A stretch of DNA of 64,000 nt from Candidatus Providencia siddallii (GTDB lineage Bacteria > Pseudomonadota > Gammaproteobacteria > Enterobacterales > Enterobacteriaceae). The position numbers and the translations under genes are program-made. The stretch is taken from positions 124,001-188,000 of the forward strand of contig CVRF01000003.1 of NCBI GenBank assembly GCA_001457715.1, written 5' to 3'. Each line of letters begins with the position of its first letter. Within the stretch, counting starts at the first letter, position 1. Of the stretch, positions 10,144-19,632 are shown piece by piece. The notes under the pieces were generated by a model that did not search any database, was not told where the DNA came from, and saw only the letters and a list, made by a program, of their open reading frames with translations.

Positions 10144-10725
10144 ATGTTAATTACAAAAAAAAATAAATGTTATCTTTTGTGTAATTTTATTAAAATTATT
10201 TTTTCTATAATACTAACATCTTGTAGTAATCAACTAAATACAATTAACTCTAAAAACATAATACATGATAATTACAAAACTAATAATACGTATAATAACT
10301 CTATTACATTAGCATCTCAAGATGAATTTGAAAAATTAATCAAACTTATAAATACTAAATCAAAAATTATGAATCAATATATTAATTGGAAAAATGTTAT
10401 TTATAGACTTGGTGGAACTACAAAAAACGGTATTGATTGTTCAAGTTTTGTGCAACGAACATTTTTTGATCAATTTGGAATTCATATTCCACGTACAACT
10501 TCTGAACAAGAATTTTTAGGAAAACGTGTTAAACTTAAAAGTTTGGAAGCAGGTGATATTGTGTTATTTAGAATAAATAACACAATGAAACATGTTGGTA
10601 TTTATATTGATAATGGAAAATTTGTTCATGTATCAAGCAGTAATGGAGTTGTGATATCTAAAATAACTAATTCCTATTGGAGTAAACGATATTATACTGG
10701 ACGACGGATTATTAACAATACTTAA
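10144..10725 (+). CDS. mepS: Peptidoglycan DD-endopeptidase MepS (Spr), NlpC/P60 lipoprotein
   Basis: MepS cleaves D-Ala-mDAP cross-links so that new wall material can be inserted; it is an outer-membrane lipoprotein. The 193-residue protein has a hydrophobic signal and the lipobox ILTSC (Cys near residue 28). A linker follows (ASQDEFEKLIKLINTKSKIMNQY, closely matching Spr) and then the NlpC/P60 domain. The catalytic Cys is in GIDCSSFVQRTF, with His in KHVGIYI and in FVHVS. The QASQDEF-type linker favours MepS over MepH. It is a single gene flanked by two gene-free stretches. Confidence 0.92.
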   Translation: MLITKKNKCYLLCNFIKIIFSIILTSCSNQLNTINSKNIIHDNYKTNNTYNNSITLASQDEFEKLIKLINTKSKIMNQYINWKNVIYRLGGTTKNGIDCSSFVQRTFFDQFGIHIPRTTSEQEFLGKRVKLKSLEAGDIVLFRINNTMKHVGIYIDNGKFVHVSSSNGVVISKITNSYWSKRYYTGRRIINNT

Positions 10726-11290
10726 CTATGTTTTTATAGATTATTTTTATTAAAATGATTATAATTTTAAATTATAAAACCTTTAAAATCCTAATTTGCT
10801 TTCATGAAACATCTAATTAAGAATAATTAATAAATTAAATTACTTATTAAAAAATAAAAACCAATTATCATAATTAATATCTTTTACAAAATTATTATTT
10901 TAAATACATTTAATAACTATATTGATTAACTATAAATTATTTTTTTATAAAATTCACTTATTTAAGAATAGATAATATATATTTAAACAAATAAAATTAA
11001 ATAATTTTATTTGAAATATTAATTTAAATATTTTTTTGAATTAATAAGTGATCTTAAAGCAAATAAAAAATATTTTTAATTCAATATAAATTATATTAAA
11101 AATACTTTTTAACAGTATAATAAAATTATATTCATTACTTTAAATAATTCAAAAATATAATTTTATAAAATAATTTAATTAATAAAAATTAAATTATTTT
11201 TAATATCGCTGATATTTATAAAAATAAACAATTATTTATTAAATATTTTAATAAATTTTGTATTAACTAAATAATAGTGAAGGTTATACA
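10726..11290. other. Gene-free spacer between mepS and lysP
   Basis: 0.57 kb of AT-rich DNA with no gene or RNA that I can recognise. A GAAGG ribosome site ends it 7-8 nt before the lysP ATG. Confidence 0.55.
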
Positions 11291-12757
11291 ATGCAAAAGA
11301 AATACACAAATACGCAATCGCAAAATAATATTAACTTACGTCGCGAATTAAAAGCGCGTCATATCTCAATGATTGCTATAGGTGGATCTATAGGCACTGG
11401 ATTATTTGTCGCATCAGGTACAACTTTAGCGCACGCAGGACCAGGAGGAGCTTTGCTAGCATATGCTGTTATTGGATTAATGGTATATTTTTTAATGACA
11501 AGTCTTGGTGAGTTAGCTACACACATGCCGGTTTCAGGTTCATTTGCAACATATGGAGCAAAATACATAGATGAGGGTTTTGGTTTTGCATTAGGTTGGA
11601 ATTATTGGTATAACTGGGCAATTACTATTGCTGCTGATTTGGTTTCATCTCAATTAATAATGAACTATTGGTTCCCAAATACTCCAAGTTGGATATGGAG
11701 CATTATATTTTTAGCAATTATTTTCTTTCTCAATCTTAGCTCCGTTAAATATTTTGGTGAAACAGAATATTGGTTTTCATTGATAAAAGTTACAACTATA
11801 ATAATTTTTATAATAATTGGCTTATTAATAATCTTTAATATTATAGATAGTACAGAAAAAACAGGATGGTATAACTGGAATATTGGAGAAGCACCATTCG
11901 TTGGTGGTTTTTCTTCAATGATTAGTATTGCTATGATTATAAGTTTCTCTTTTCAAGGAACAGAGTTAATTGGAATAACTGCAGGTGAATCAAAAAATCC
12001 TAGCAAAAGTATACCTAATGCTATACATAAAGTATTCTGGAGAATTTTATTATTTTATATGTTTACTATATTTATAATTAGTTTAATTATTCCTTATACA
12101 AATACAAATTTACTATGTAATAATCTCACAAATATTAGTGTAAGTCCATTTACATTAGTGTTTAAAAACGCTGGATTATTGTATTCTTCATCAATAATGA
12201 ATGCTATTATCTTAATAGCAGTTATATCAGCTGGCAACTCAGGAATGTATGCATCCACTAGAATATTATATACTTTAGCGGTTGAAAATAAAGCACCACG
12301 AATTTTTTCTAATCTTTCCAAAAAAGGAACGCCGATTAATGCATTAATAGCAACTACAATTATTTCAGCATTGTGTTTTTTAAGTACAACGTTTAAAGAT
12401 CAAGCTGTTTATATATGGCTATTAAACACTTCTGGAGTAACTGGATTTATTGCTTGGATTGGGATTGCTGTTAGTCACTATCGTTTTAGAAAAGGGTATA
12501 TTTTACACGGGAATAATATTAAAAATTTAACATATCGTTCTAATTTCTTTCCAATTGGACCTATTTTTTCTTTTATACTATGCTTAATAATTACAGTAGG
12601 ACAAAATTATCAGTTTTTTTTAGAAAACAAAATAAATTTGTTGAATTTAACAATAAATTATATTGGAATACCTATATTTTTAATAATTTGGTTCGGATAT
12701 AAAATAATTAAAAAAAGCTCTTTTATTGATTATAAAGATATGAAGTTTAATCTTTAA
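11291..12757 (+). CDS. lysP: Lysine-specific permease LysP
   Basis: A proton-coupled amino-acid importer of the APC superfamily in the inner membrane, with about 12 hydrophobic segments over 488 residues (E. coli LysP about 489). The N-terminus LRRELKARHISMIAIGGSIGTGLFVASG and many later blocks (EEGFGFALGWNYWYNW-type, SFSFQGTELIGITAGES, SAGNSGMYASTR) are almost identical to LysP rather than to AroP or GabP. The start is ATG at 11291 with GAAGG upstream. No lysine riboswitch is evident. It is a single gene, convergent with menE. Retention suggests the cell takes up lysine from its host. Confidence 0.92.
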   Translation: MQKKYTNTQSQNNINLRRELKARHISMIAIGGSIGTGLFVASGTTLAHAGPGGALLAYAVIGLMVYFLMTSLGELATHMPVSGSFATYGAKYIDEGFGFALGWNYWYNWAITIAADLVSSQLIMNYWFPNTPSWIWSIIFLAIIFFLNLSSVKYFGETEYWFSLIKVTTIIIFIIIGLLIIFNIIDSTEKTGWYNWNIGEAPFVGGFSSMISIAMIISFSFQGTELIGITAGESKNPSKSIPNAIHKVFWRILLFYMFTIFIISLIIPYTNTNLLCNNLTNISVSPFTLVFKNAGLLYSSSIMNAIILIAVISAGNSGMYASTRILYTLAVENKAPRIFSNLSKKGTPINALIATTIISALCFLSTTFKDQAVYIWLLNTSGVTGFIAWIGIAVSHYRFRKGYILHGNNIKNLTYRSNFFPIGPIFSFILCLIITVGQNYQFFLENKINLLNLTINYIGIPIFLIIWFGYKIIKKSSFIDYKDMKFNL

Positions 12758-12927
12758 AAATATCAGATATATAACATAAATATTATATTTTTATTTTAAT
12801 TATTAAGATCAATTACAAAATAAAATTCAATTAAACAACCAGAGTTTAATAATAGTTAAAAGTTATATTTATATACATTACTATTTATTTAAATCTAAAC
12901 AACTAAAACTATTTAATGTGCTAAATG

Positions 12928-12969
12928 TATATAAGTATTTATATAAGTTATTATATAAATACTTATATA
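12928..12969. terminator. Perfect 19-bp hairpin between convergent lysP and menE
   Basis: Bases 12928-12946 are exactly complementary to 12951-12969 around a 4-nt loop (GTTA). The stem includes two G-C pairs. It lies midway between the converging lysP and menE stops, 170 nt past lysP and 38 nt past menE, so a shared transcript end is likely. There is no strict U tract, so factor-independent termination is uncertain. Confidence 0.45.
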
Positions 12970-13007
12970 TAATATATACATAATTATAATATTATTATAT
13001 ATCATTA

Positions 13008-14390
13008 TTATTTTAATAACCAATTCTTAATTTGTTGCCTAGAAACTTTAACTCTATTTGATTTTAATTCAGGTATTAAAGAGTAAAAAGCAACAGGATA
13101 TTGATAAGGAGCAAGTTTATATTTTAACCATTTTGCAACATCACCAATTAATGATCCCTTTTCAAGCTCTAAAACAGCAACAGGTCTTTGTCCGAATTTA
13201 TCATCTTTAATTGGAATTATAAAACTTTGTATCACATAAGGATGTGAATTAATTATTTTTTCTATATACTCTGGTTGTACACATTCACCTCCACTAATAA
13301 ATAGGTTATCTAATCTACCAAGAATATGATATTCATTATTAATGAATACACCTTTATCTCTAGTATTAAACCATCCATCTGTACAATTTAATGGTATTAT
13401 CTTTCCGTTAACCCAATAACCTAAAGCTTGACTATTAGATTTAATTTGTATTTCATTTTTAATTAAACGAACCTGCTTCCCTATTAATGGAAGACCAACA
13501 CCGTTTTTACCATCTGCTAACTTAGCACAAACAGTTGAAGCCATTTCCGTTATTCCATAACTATTCCAACAAGAAATACCCAAACATGCAATTTTTTTTG
13601 TTAATATAGTTGGTATCATTTCTCCACCAAGCAATATTGCTTTTAAAGATGAAAACATATTTTTATTAATTTTAAGAAACTTGAATAACTGAGTAGGAAC
13701 TAATGAAATATGACTTATATTATGCAACTCAAATGATGACTTAGATTTTAAAGCAATAACCCCACCACGTACAAGCCATCTCCAAAGTATCCCTTGACCA
13801 GATACATGAAATAACGGTAGTGATAATAACCAACAATCACTTTGTTGATAATTAATTAAATTGAGAACACTATAAGCACTATTTAAATATGCAAGAATAT
13901 TATGAACAACAGCTTTAGGTTGTCCATTAGTAGATCCTGAGGTTAAAATTAAAATAGCAGGTTGTTTAACAATTTTAGAAAAACTAACTAAACGAAAATT
14001 ATTTGTTATTTTATATTTTCTATAATTAGAATAATCTAACTTAGGACAATTAAAAATATATTTTTCATTATATTCAAAATCAATTAAAAAATCAATATTT
14101 AAATAAATAAATAAATCTTTTAATAAATCATATGGTAAAGACGGATTTAACAGTAACACCTTTGATCCATTAGCAATAACAGCTAATTGACAAAACAAAA
14201 GATCTATACTGTTATTAGCAAGTATAGCTACTGTTTGATCAATTTTTAAACCTTGTTTTGATAAATAATAAGCAACACAACTAATTTGGTTATTCAAAAA
14301 AGACCAAGAATAAGATTCTAAATCTGTAATCACTGCTAAAGAATTCGGTCGTAAAAAATTCCAGTGCAACCAAGGCCAATTACTAAAAAT
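13008..14390 (-). CDS. menE: O-succinylbenzoate-CoA ligase, degraded start codon
   Basis: MenE activates o-succinylbenzoate with ATP and CoA in menaquinone synthesis. The adenylate-forming P-loop is in ILTSGSTNGQPKAVVH. SYGITEMAS, the GWFNTRDKG aspartate motif and ISGGECVQPE follow, and a catalytic Lys lies near the C-terminus in NRVKVSRQ. The reading frame is open right back to the menC stop. The conserved opening IFSNWPWLHW (E. coli IFSDWPWRHW) lies before the first conventional start, TTG at 14369. The ATG expected here reads TGT, so I place the start at ATT 14390, with GGGAG about 9 nt upstream. TTG 14369 is the alternative. The enzyme body is intact and near family length. Confidence 0.88.
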   Translation of the reverse strand: MFSNWPWLHWNFLRPNSLAVITDLESYSWSFLNNQISCVAYYLSKQGLKIDQTVAILANNSIDLLFCQLAVIANGSKVLLLNPSLPYDLLKDLFIYLNIDFLIDFEYNEKYIFNCPKLDYSNYRKYKITNNFRLVSFSKIVKQPAILILTSGSTNGQPKAVVHNILAYLNSAYSVLNLINYQQSDCWLLSLPLFHVSGQGILWRWLVRGGVIALKSKSSFELHNISHISLVPTQLFKFLKINKNMFSSLKAILLGGEMIPTILTKKIACLGISCWNSYGITEMASTVCAKLADGKNGVGLPLIGKQVRLIKNEIQIKSNSQALGYWVNGKIIPLNCTDGWFNTRDKGVFINNEYHILGRLDNLFISGGECVQPEYIEKIINSHPYVIQSFIIPIKDDKFGQRPVAVLELEKGSLIGDVAKWLKYKLAPYQYPVAFYSLIPELKSNRVKVSRQQIKNWLLK

Positions 14391-14393
14391 ACA

Positions 14394-15365
14394 CTAACTC
14401 TCCCATATTAATTTTAAATTATCTAATTTTTGAATAGGAATATTGCATCCTGGCCACGAACGTAATAATTGCGTTTTAATTAACGAAATAGTATCTAACC
14501 CAGGTGTAACACCTGGAGTCAACCAATAAGATATACGAGATAACTGTGTTAGTCCAAAACTACTTTCAAATGATGAACTAATTATAGATTGCAGTCCAAT
14601 AAAACGTGATTTTTCTATTAAAAATTGACAATAAGCTAAACTACCCATTAACATTGGTTTTATTATAATAGCGGAAACTTTATGTTGTTTTTTAACTATA
14701 AAATTTGCTTCACGAACACTTTCATCCCACGCTATATTAATACAAGTCTCTTTTGCAAATTCTAAAGATTCTTCAGTAGTTCTGCATGGTTCTTCAATAA
14801 AATCAATACGATTTCTATTATCTAAATCTATACATTTAGCAAAAAGTTTCGCTTGAAATAACGTCCATTTTCGATTAATATCGAGGCGTACTTTTAATTT
14901 TGGTACTAATTTAAACAAAGAGTTTATATTTAAACCATCTTTTATTATATTATTAACACCTAGTTTAAATTTTACAATTTTTTTAAATTTTATTAAATTT
15001 AAATTTAAAATTAAATAATCTATATCACTTCTATCGTATAAATGTGCTTTACAATAATCAGTTTGTACAGGAAGAACTTTGTTTAATTCTAATAATGCAC
15101 AACTACATCCAAAAGACACTGACGGGAAATAACTATATGAAATCTTACCTTTGTTTAACCATTCAATTAATTTAATAGTAGTCTCAACTATAGCCTCTTC
15201 TAATGTCTCTTTACTAAATCCAAATAAAGGAGAAACCTCCCCTCATCCCTCATTATCACCATTTTGTAAATAAATTAATAAACCATCACGAGTTTTTAAT
15301 TTTTGATCAAAAAAAATAACTCCATGTTTTATTGGTATACTAAATAAATATATTTTAGCTTTCAT
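14394..15365 (-). pseudogene. menC: o-Succinylbenzoate synthase gene with in-frame UGA at codon 41
   Basis: MenC is the enolase-superfamily dehydratase that makes o-succinylbenzoate from SHCHC. The frame from ATG 15365 to TAG 14394 encodes 323 codons and aligns throughout with E. coli MenC: LKTRDGL, then EG-UGA-GEVSPLFGFSKETLEE, RLDINRKWT, DFIEEPCR, AWDES, AIIIKPMLMGSL and SSSFESSFGLTQL. The only lesion is TGA at 15243-15245, exactly where E. coli has Trp in EGWGE. Without readthrough only a late GTG start (15119) is left, losing about 82 residues. The ATG overlaps the menB stop (TAATG). It may be a young pseudogene, or it may be expressed by UGA readthrough; the pathway neighbours are intact. 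Confidence 0.85.
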
Positions 15366-16222
15366 TATGGATTACGCTTATATTTAGAAAAATCTGGTTT
15401 ACGCTTTTCATTAAAAGCATTACACCCTTCTTGACTTTCCTGTGTCATATAAAACAACATTGTTGCATTACCTGATAATTCTTGTAAACCAGATTGCCCA
15501 TCACAATCTGCATTTAATGCAGCTTTTAAACACCGCAAAGCAATCGGGCTGTTTTCCAAAATCCTACGACACCATTTTATAGTTTCTTTTTCTAATTCAA
15601 AATAAGGTACCACAACATTTATTAATCCCATATCCAATGCTTCTTTAGCATTGTATTGACGACATAAAAACCAAATCTCACGAGCTTTTTTTTGACCTAC
15701 AATTCTTGCCATGTATGAAGCGCCCCACCCACCATCAAATGATCCAACCTTAGGACCATTTTGACCAAAAATAGCATTATCAGCAGCAACAGTTAAATCA
15801 CACATCATATGAAGAACTTGACCTCCACCGATAGCAAAACCAGCTACCATTGCAATAATAGGTTTAGGGCATGTTCTGATTTGACGTTGAAAATCCAATA
15901 TATTTAAATGACATACACCATCATTATCGAGATAACCTCCATCATTACTGCGAATCCTTTGATCACCACCAGAACAAAATGATTTTTCACCAGCTCCTGT
16001 TAAAATAATTACACCAATTTGATCATCATAACGTGCATCTGATAACGCTTTAATCATTTCTTTTACAGTTTTCGGGCGAAAAGCATTATATACTTGAGGG
16101 CGATTAATAGTAATTTTTGCAATATTTTCATTAGATTTATCATAAAGAATATCCTCAAATCCATTTGAATTATCAATCCATTCAATTGAATTATATACTT
16201 CATTTTTATTTGAAAAAATCAT
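15365..16222 (-). CDS. menB: 1,4-Dihydroxy-2-naphthoyl-CoA synthase
   Basis: MenB closes the second aromatic ring of menaquinone, converting o-succinylbenzoyl-CoA to dihydroxynaphthoyl-CoA. The 285-residue crotonase-fold protein equals the E. coli length. It keeps [14 protein letters not shown], the oxyanion-hole FCSGGDQR region, [28 protein letters not shown]-type identity, and ends in DFSKYKRNP as in E. coli. It sits between menD and menC, its stop overlapping the menC ATG. It is the best conserved member of the men cluster, consistent with selection still acting on the pathway. Confidence 0.97.
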   Translation of the reverse strand: MIFSNKNEVYNSIEWIDNSNGFEDILYDKSNENIAKITINRPQVYNAFRPKTVKEMIKALSDARYDDQIGVIILTGAGEKSFCSGGDQRIRSNDGGYLDNDGVCHLNILDFQRQIRTCPKPIIAMVAGFAIGGGQVLHMMCDLTVAADNAIFGQNGPKVGSFDGGWGASYMARIVGQKKAREIWFLCRQYNAKEALDMGLINVVVPYFELEKETIKWCRRILENSPIALRCLKAALNADCDGQSGLQELSGNATMLFYMTQESQEGCNAFNEKRKPDFSKYKRNP

Positions 16223-16321
16223 TACTAAACTCCTTATCTATAGATAAGTTTAAAAATATTAATTAAATAAAAAATATTTTTATAAAATAAATTATAGTTA
16301 CCACTAACTAATATTAATTAG

Positions 16322-17995
16322 TTATAACTTAATTACTTCTTTTACTAGTTCTTTTAAGGTACATGCTCCTTCATCACCGTTAACTACCAATTCTAACAAT
16401 AAAGATTTATTTTGATTACACCAAAATTGCTGTACTTTAATTTTAAGATCTAACCAATTATTTGATATAAAATATTCTAAACCAAACATCTCAGCAGCAT
16501 GTCTAAAATTAACATTTTGAGGCATACAATAATAATCTTGTTTCAATTTATTTACAATTGATAACGTAGAAAAAATTTGTCCACCGTTATTATTAATAAT
16601 AATTAAAACTATAGGTGCAGAAGGTTTTCGTAATAATATTAAACTGTTTATATCATATAAAGCAGATAAATCCCCTATAATCCCTAATGTCGGCTTATTT
16701 GTTGCTACTTGAATACCAGCAATAGTTGATATAAGACCATCAATTCCTTTAGCTCCACTATTACTATAAACAGGATAAGCTATTGGTAATTGAGCAAAAG
16801 CATCAATTAAACGAATAATTAAACTATTACCAATAAATAACTGACCATTTAATGGTAATAATTCAGGTAATTGATAAGCTATAGAAGCTTCAGACAACTT
16901 ATTTTTTAATTTATTATGTATATAAAACTTCGTTTTTTGTGCAATATTTAATAATTCTTCACACCATAAATTACTATAAAAAGGTTTATGATTATCTAAC
17001 CAATTTTTTATAAAACAAGTAAATTTACGTCCTAAATGATTTGCTGGATCTAATCGTTGTGGTATTTTATCAATAATCCAATACTCTTTAGGATTGCAGC
17101 TTAATTGCCAATTTATTAATTGTTTCCCTGTTAAACTTGAACCAAATTGTATAACTATTTCTACCTGTTTAAGTATTTTTTTAGCTTGAGGATGTTCTAA
17201 CCATAAATTAGCACAAGGGTAAGGTTGACCTGTTTGCGATAAAACATCACCAATTATAGGCCACCCTAAAGCTTGAGCCCAATGTGTTATTTCTTTACCA
17301 TCATTTGCAGTTACGCGTCCAACAATAACAACGCCTTTTTTTTTATTCCAAATACACCAATCATTAGCAAAAAATTCATTATTAACAAATATCTCAGTTA
17401 ACCATGAAACATCGGAATTCCACCAATTACCTAATGACTGTTGCCAATCATAATTTCCTTCTATTTCACCATATAGAGGTTCTATAAAAGGACAGTTAAT
17501 ATGAAAAGCTCCATGATGTAAATTGTTCATACAATTATCAATAGCAGAAACTAACCATTTGGCAGAAATATCTCGTGTAGGTCTTGGTAACATTAATTGT
17601 TGAGATGGATGAGACGCAAAAATATAAGTTTGTCTTATCGATTGACTTGATCCGCAATCAATTAATTCAGGTGGTCTATCAGCAGTAAGAAAAATTATTT
17701 TTTCACCTGTTAATCCAGCTTCAATTAATGACGGATATAAATTTGCCACCGCAGTACCTGATGTAACTATTACACCAACTGGTTTACAACTTGCTTTAGA
17801 TATACCTAAAGCAAAATACCCTAATCCTCTTTCATCAAAATGTGTATAACAACATAATTTTTTATTACTAGTAGCAGCTACAGTTAAAGGAGTAGAACGT
17901 GACCCCGGAGCGATACAAATATATTTCATTTGATGACGAATAAGAGATTCTATAATTACTTCAGACCAACGAATATTAAAAGATGAATTCGACAT
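16322..17995 (-). CDS. menD: SEPHCHC synthase (menaquinone synthesis)
   Basis: MenD is a thiamine-diphosphate enzyme joining isochorismate to 2-oxoglutarate. The 557-residue product has the three-domain ThDP-enzyme plan. The N-terminal CIAPGSRSTPLTVAA and the activating Glu in HFDERGLGYFALG are present, as are the SGTAVANLYPS block and the C-terminal cofactor site GIIGDLSALYDINSL. Length matches E. coli (556). The 99 bp to menB has no room for menH, which lies there in E. coli. Confidence 0.96.
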   Translation of the reverse strand: MSNSSFNIRWSEVIIESLIRHQMKYICIAPGSRSTPLTVAATSNKKLCCYTHFDERGLGYFALGISKASCKPVGVIVTSGTAVANLYPSLIEAGLTGEKIIFLTADRPPELIDCGSSQSIRQTYIFASHPSQQLMLPRPTRDISAKWLVSAIDNCMNNLHHGAFHINCPFIEPLYGEIEGNYDWQQSLGNWWNSDVSWLTEIFVNNEFFANDWCIWNKKKGVVIVGRVTANDGKEITHWAQALGWPIIGDVLSQTGQPYPCANLWLEHPQAKKILKQVEIVIQFGSSLTGKQLINWQLSCNPKEYWIIDKIPQRLDPANHLGRKFTCFIKNWLDNHKPFYSNLWCEELLNIAQKTKFYIHNKLKNKLSEASIAYQLPELLPLNGQLFIGNSLIIRLIDAFAQLPIAYPVYSNSGAKGIDGLISTIAGIQVATNKPTLGIIGDLSALYDINSLILLRKPSAPIVLIIINNNGGQIFSTLSIVNKLKQDYYCMPQNVNFRHAAEMFGLEYFISNNWLDLKIKVQQFWCNQNKSLLLELVVNGDEGACTLKELVKEVIKL

Positions 17996-18056
17996 TAATT
18001 TATTTAAAAACCAATTTAATATAAATTAAAAAAACAACACTATACAATTACTATGT

Positions 18057-19394
18057 TTACATAGTAATATCAAACAATGATTTTAAGCAAACAATTTTAT
18101 TTTCAATTTCTACCCATTCCTGATACGGATCAGAATAATTCACTATTCCAGCACCTGAATACAATGAAACCTTCGATCCATTAACTTGCGCACAACGAAT
18201 AGCTATAGCAAATTCGCTTGTACTTAAACTAATAAAGCCAATAATTCCTCCATACCAATTACGATGAAAAGGTTCATTTTTTAATAAAAAATTTCTAGCA
18301 GGCACCCTTGGTGAACCACAAATAGCTGCTGTTGGATATAAACAAGATAAACATTTACTATCAGAAGGTTTTATAAGTGTAGCATTTATAAAACGACAAA
18401 GATGTTGAACATCACGAAGTCGAACTACTTTAGTTTTAGATATAAAAATATTAGAAGATATTTTTTTTAATTGCTGACATATATCATTAACTACTATCAA
18501 ATTTTCATACTGATTTTTTTTATCTTTTATTAACCATTTTAATCGTTCATACGCAATAACTTCATCAATATCGTTAACTACAGTTCCAGCTAACGCTTCA
18601 GAAAATAATTGTAGATTTTTACGTAAATAAAGCCGTTCAGGTGTAGAAGAAATAAACCCAGAATTTTTGCTAAATGCTATCATAAAATGATAACAGTAAT
18701 AATTAACCTTTTGACTAGCTAATAAAAAATTAGAAACTGAAATAGCATTAGATAATATTAATTTAGTTTCACGAGCTATAACAACTTTTCTTATATTTCC
18801 TGAATTTATCTCACGAATTGCTTTTGTTAGTAAATAACACCATTCATTGTAATTTGGAAAATATTCTTCTGTAACAATATTTACAAAAAGTTTTTCACTA
18901 AAATCAAATGAAAATTTTAAATTTTGTAAAAAAACGATTGCTTCTGAAATATCTTTTTTACCATTAATATTTAAACTAAATGTTATACTTGAATGAATTC
19001 GAAAAATTTCTAAACGAGGAATAAAAAAAATCTTTGAAGAATGTTTAAAAAAACCAGATTCATACTCATTCATATCATTCCAACCATTTAAAACCCAAAT
19101 ACGTAAATTAGAACATTCAGAATGTTGCAATAAAAAAAATTCTGCATCAATAATAGATTTAAATGAATTAACAATTCCTAATACACTGCTTTCTTCAATA
19201 CCATTACGGTGATACCAATAAAATTGAGGATAAAAAATTTGTTTTGATAACCAACTTAACCAAGAGAATAAAATTCCCTTATTAAGATATCTAATAATAC
19301 AAATATATTCATTAGTTTGTATTTTTAATTTATACAAATATTTTATAATCTCATTTATTAGTTTATAAAAACTTTCACTTGTCACTTTTAACAT
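18057..19394 (-). CDS. menF: Isochorismate synthase, menaquinone-specific
   Basis: MenF converts chorismate to isochorismate with magnesium, the entry step of menaquinone synthesis. The chorismate-utilising C-terminal domain is clear: IRKVVIARETKL (catalytic Lys), FISSTPERLYLRK, SEALAGT, then LYPTAAICGSPR and the C-terminal YSGAGIV with EWVEIENK. At 445 residues it is close to E. coli MenF (431). The position at the head of the men cluster assigns it to menaquinone rather than siderophore synthesis. The N-terminal half is poorly conserved, as in the family. Confidence 0.93.
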   Translation of the reverse strand: MLKVTSESFYKLINEIIKYLYKLKIQTNEYICIIRYLNKGILFSWLSWLSKQIFYPQFYWYHRNGIEESSVLGIVNSFKSIIDAEFFLLQHSECSNLRIWVLNGWNDMNEYESGFFKHSSKIFFIPRLEIFRIHSSITFSLNINGKKDISEAIVFLQNLKFSFDFSEKLFVNIVTEEYFPNYNEWCYLLTKAIREINSGNIRKVVIARETKLILSNAISVSNFLLASQKVNYYCYHFMIAFSKNSGFISSTPERLYLRKNLQLFSEALAGTVVNDIDEVIAYERLKWLIKDKKNQYENLIVVNDICQQLKKISSNIFISKTKVVRLRDVQHLCRFINATLIKPSDSKCLSCLYPTAAICGSPRVPARNFLLKNEPFHRNWYGGIIGFISLSTSEFAIAIRCAQVNGSKVSLYSGAGIVNYSDPYQEWVEIENKIVCLKSLFDITM

Positions 19395-19557
19395 CTCTAT
19401 ATCTTGTTGTTAAATTTATTTTAAAATAAACTAAATATTTATTTTTATTTATATTCATATAATATATTTAATAAAATAAAAACAATTAAATAATAAAATT
19501 ATTTTTTATAATTAAATCAAATATATATAACTTTTTATGTTTTATATATAATTTAAA

Positions 19558-19582
19558 ATAATTTATTTTTAAAATAAATTAT
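19558..19582. terminator. AT-only inverted repeat downstream of nuoN
   Basis: A 12-base arm (19558-19569) is perfectly complementary to 19571-19582, about 50 nt past the nuoN stop and followed by T-rich sequence on the minus strand. It might end the nuo transcript before menF. All pairs are A-U, so chance is a real alternative. Confidence 0.25.
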
Positions 19583-19632
19583 ATTTTTTATAAAATTTTT
19601 ATTTAAAAACGATATTTTAAAACTTTTTAAAA

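Noticed and set aside
11250-11290. Lysine riboswitch upstream of lysP
   Set aside because: The leader is almost pure AT with none of the conserved helices. Enterobacterial lysP is not riboswitch-controlled.
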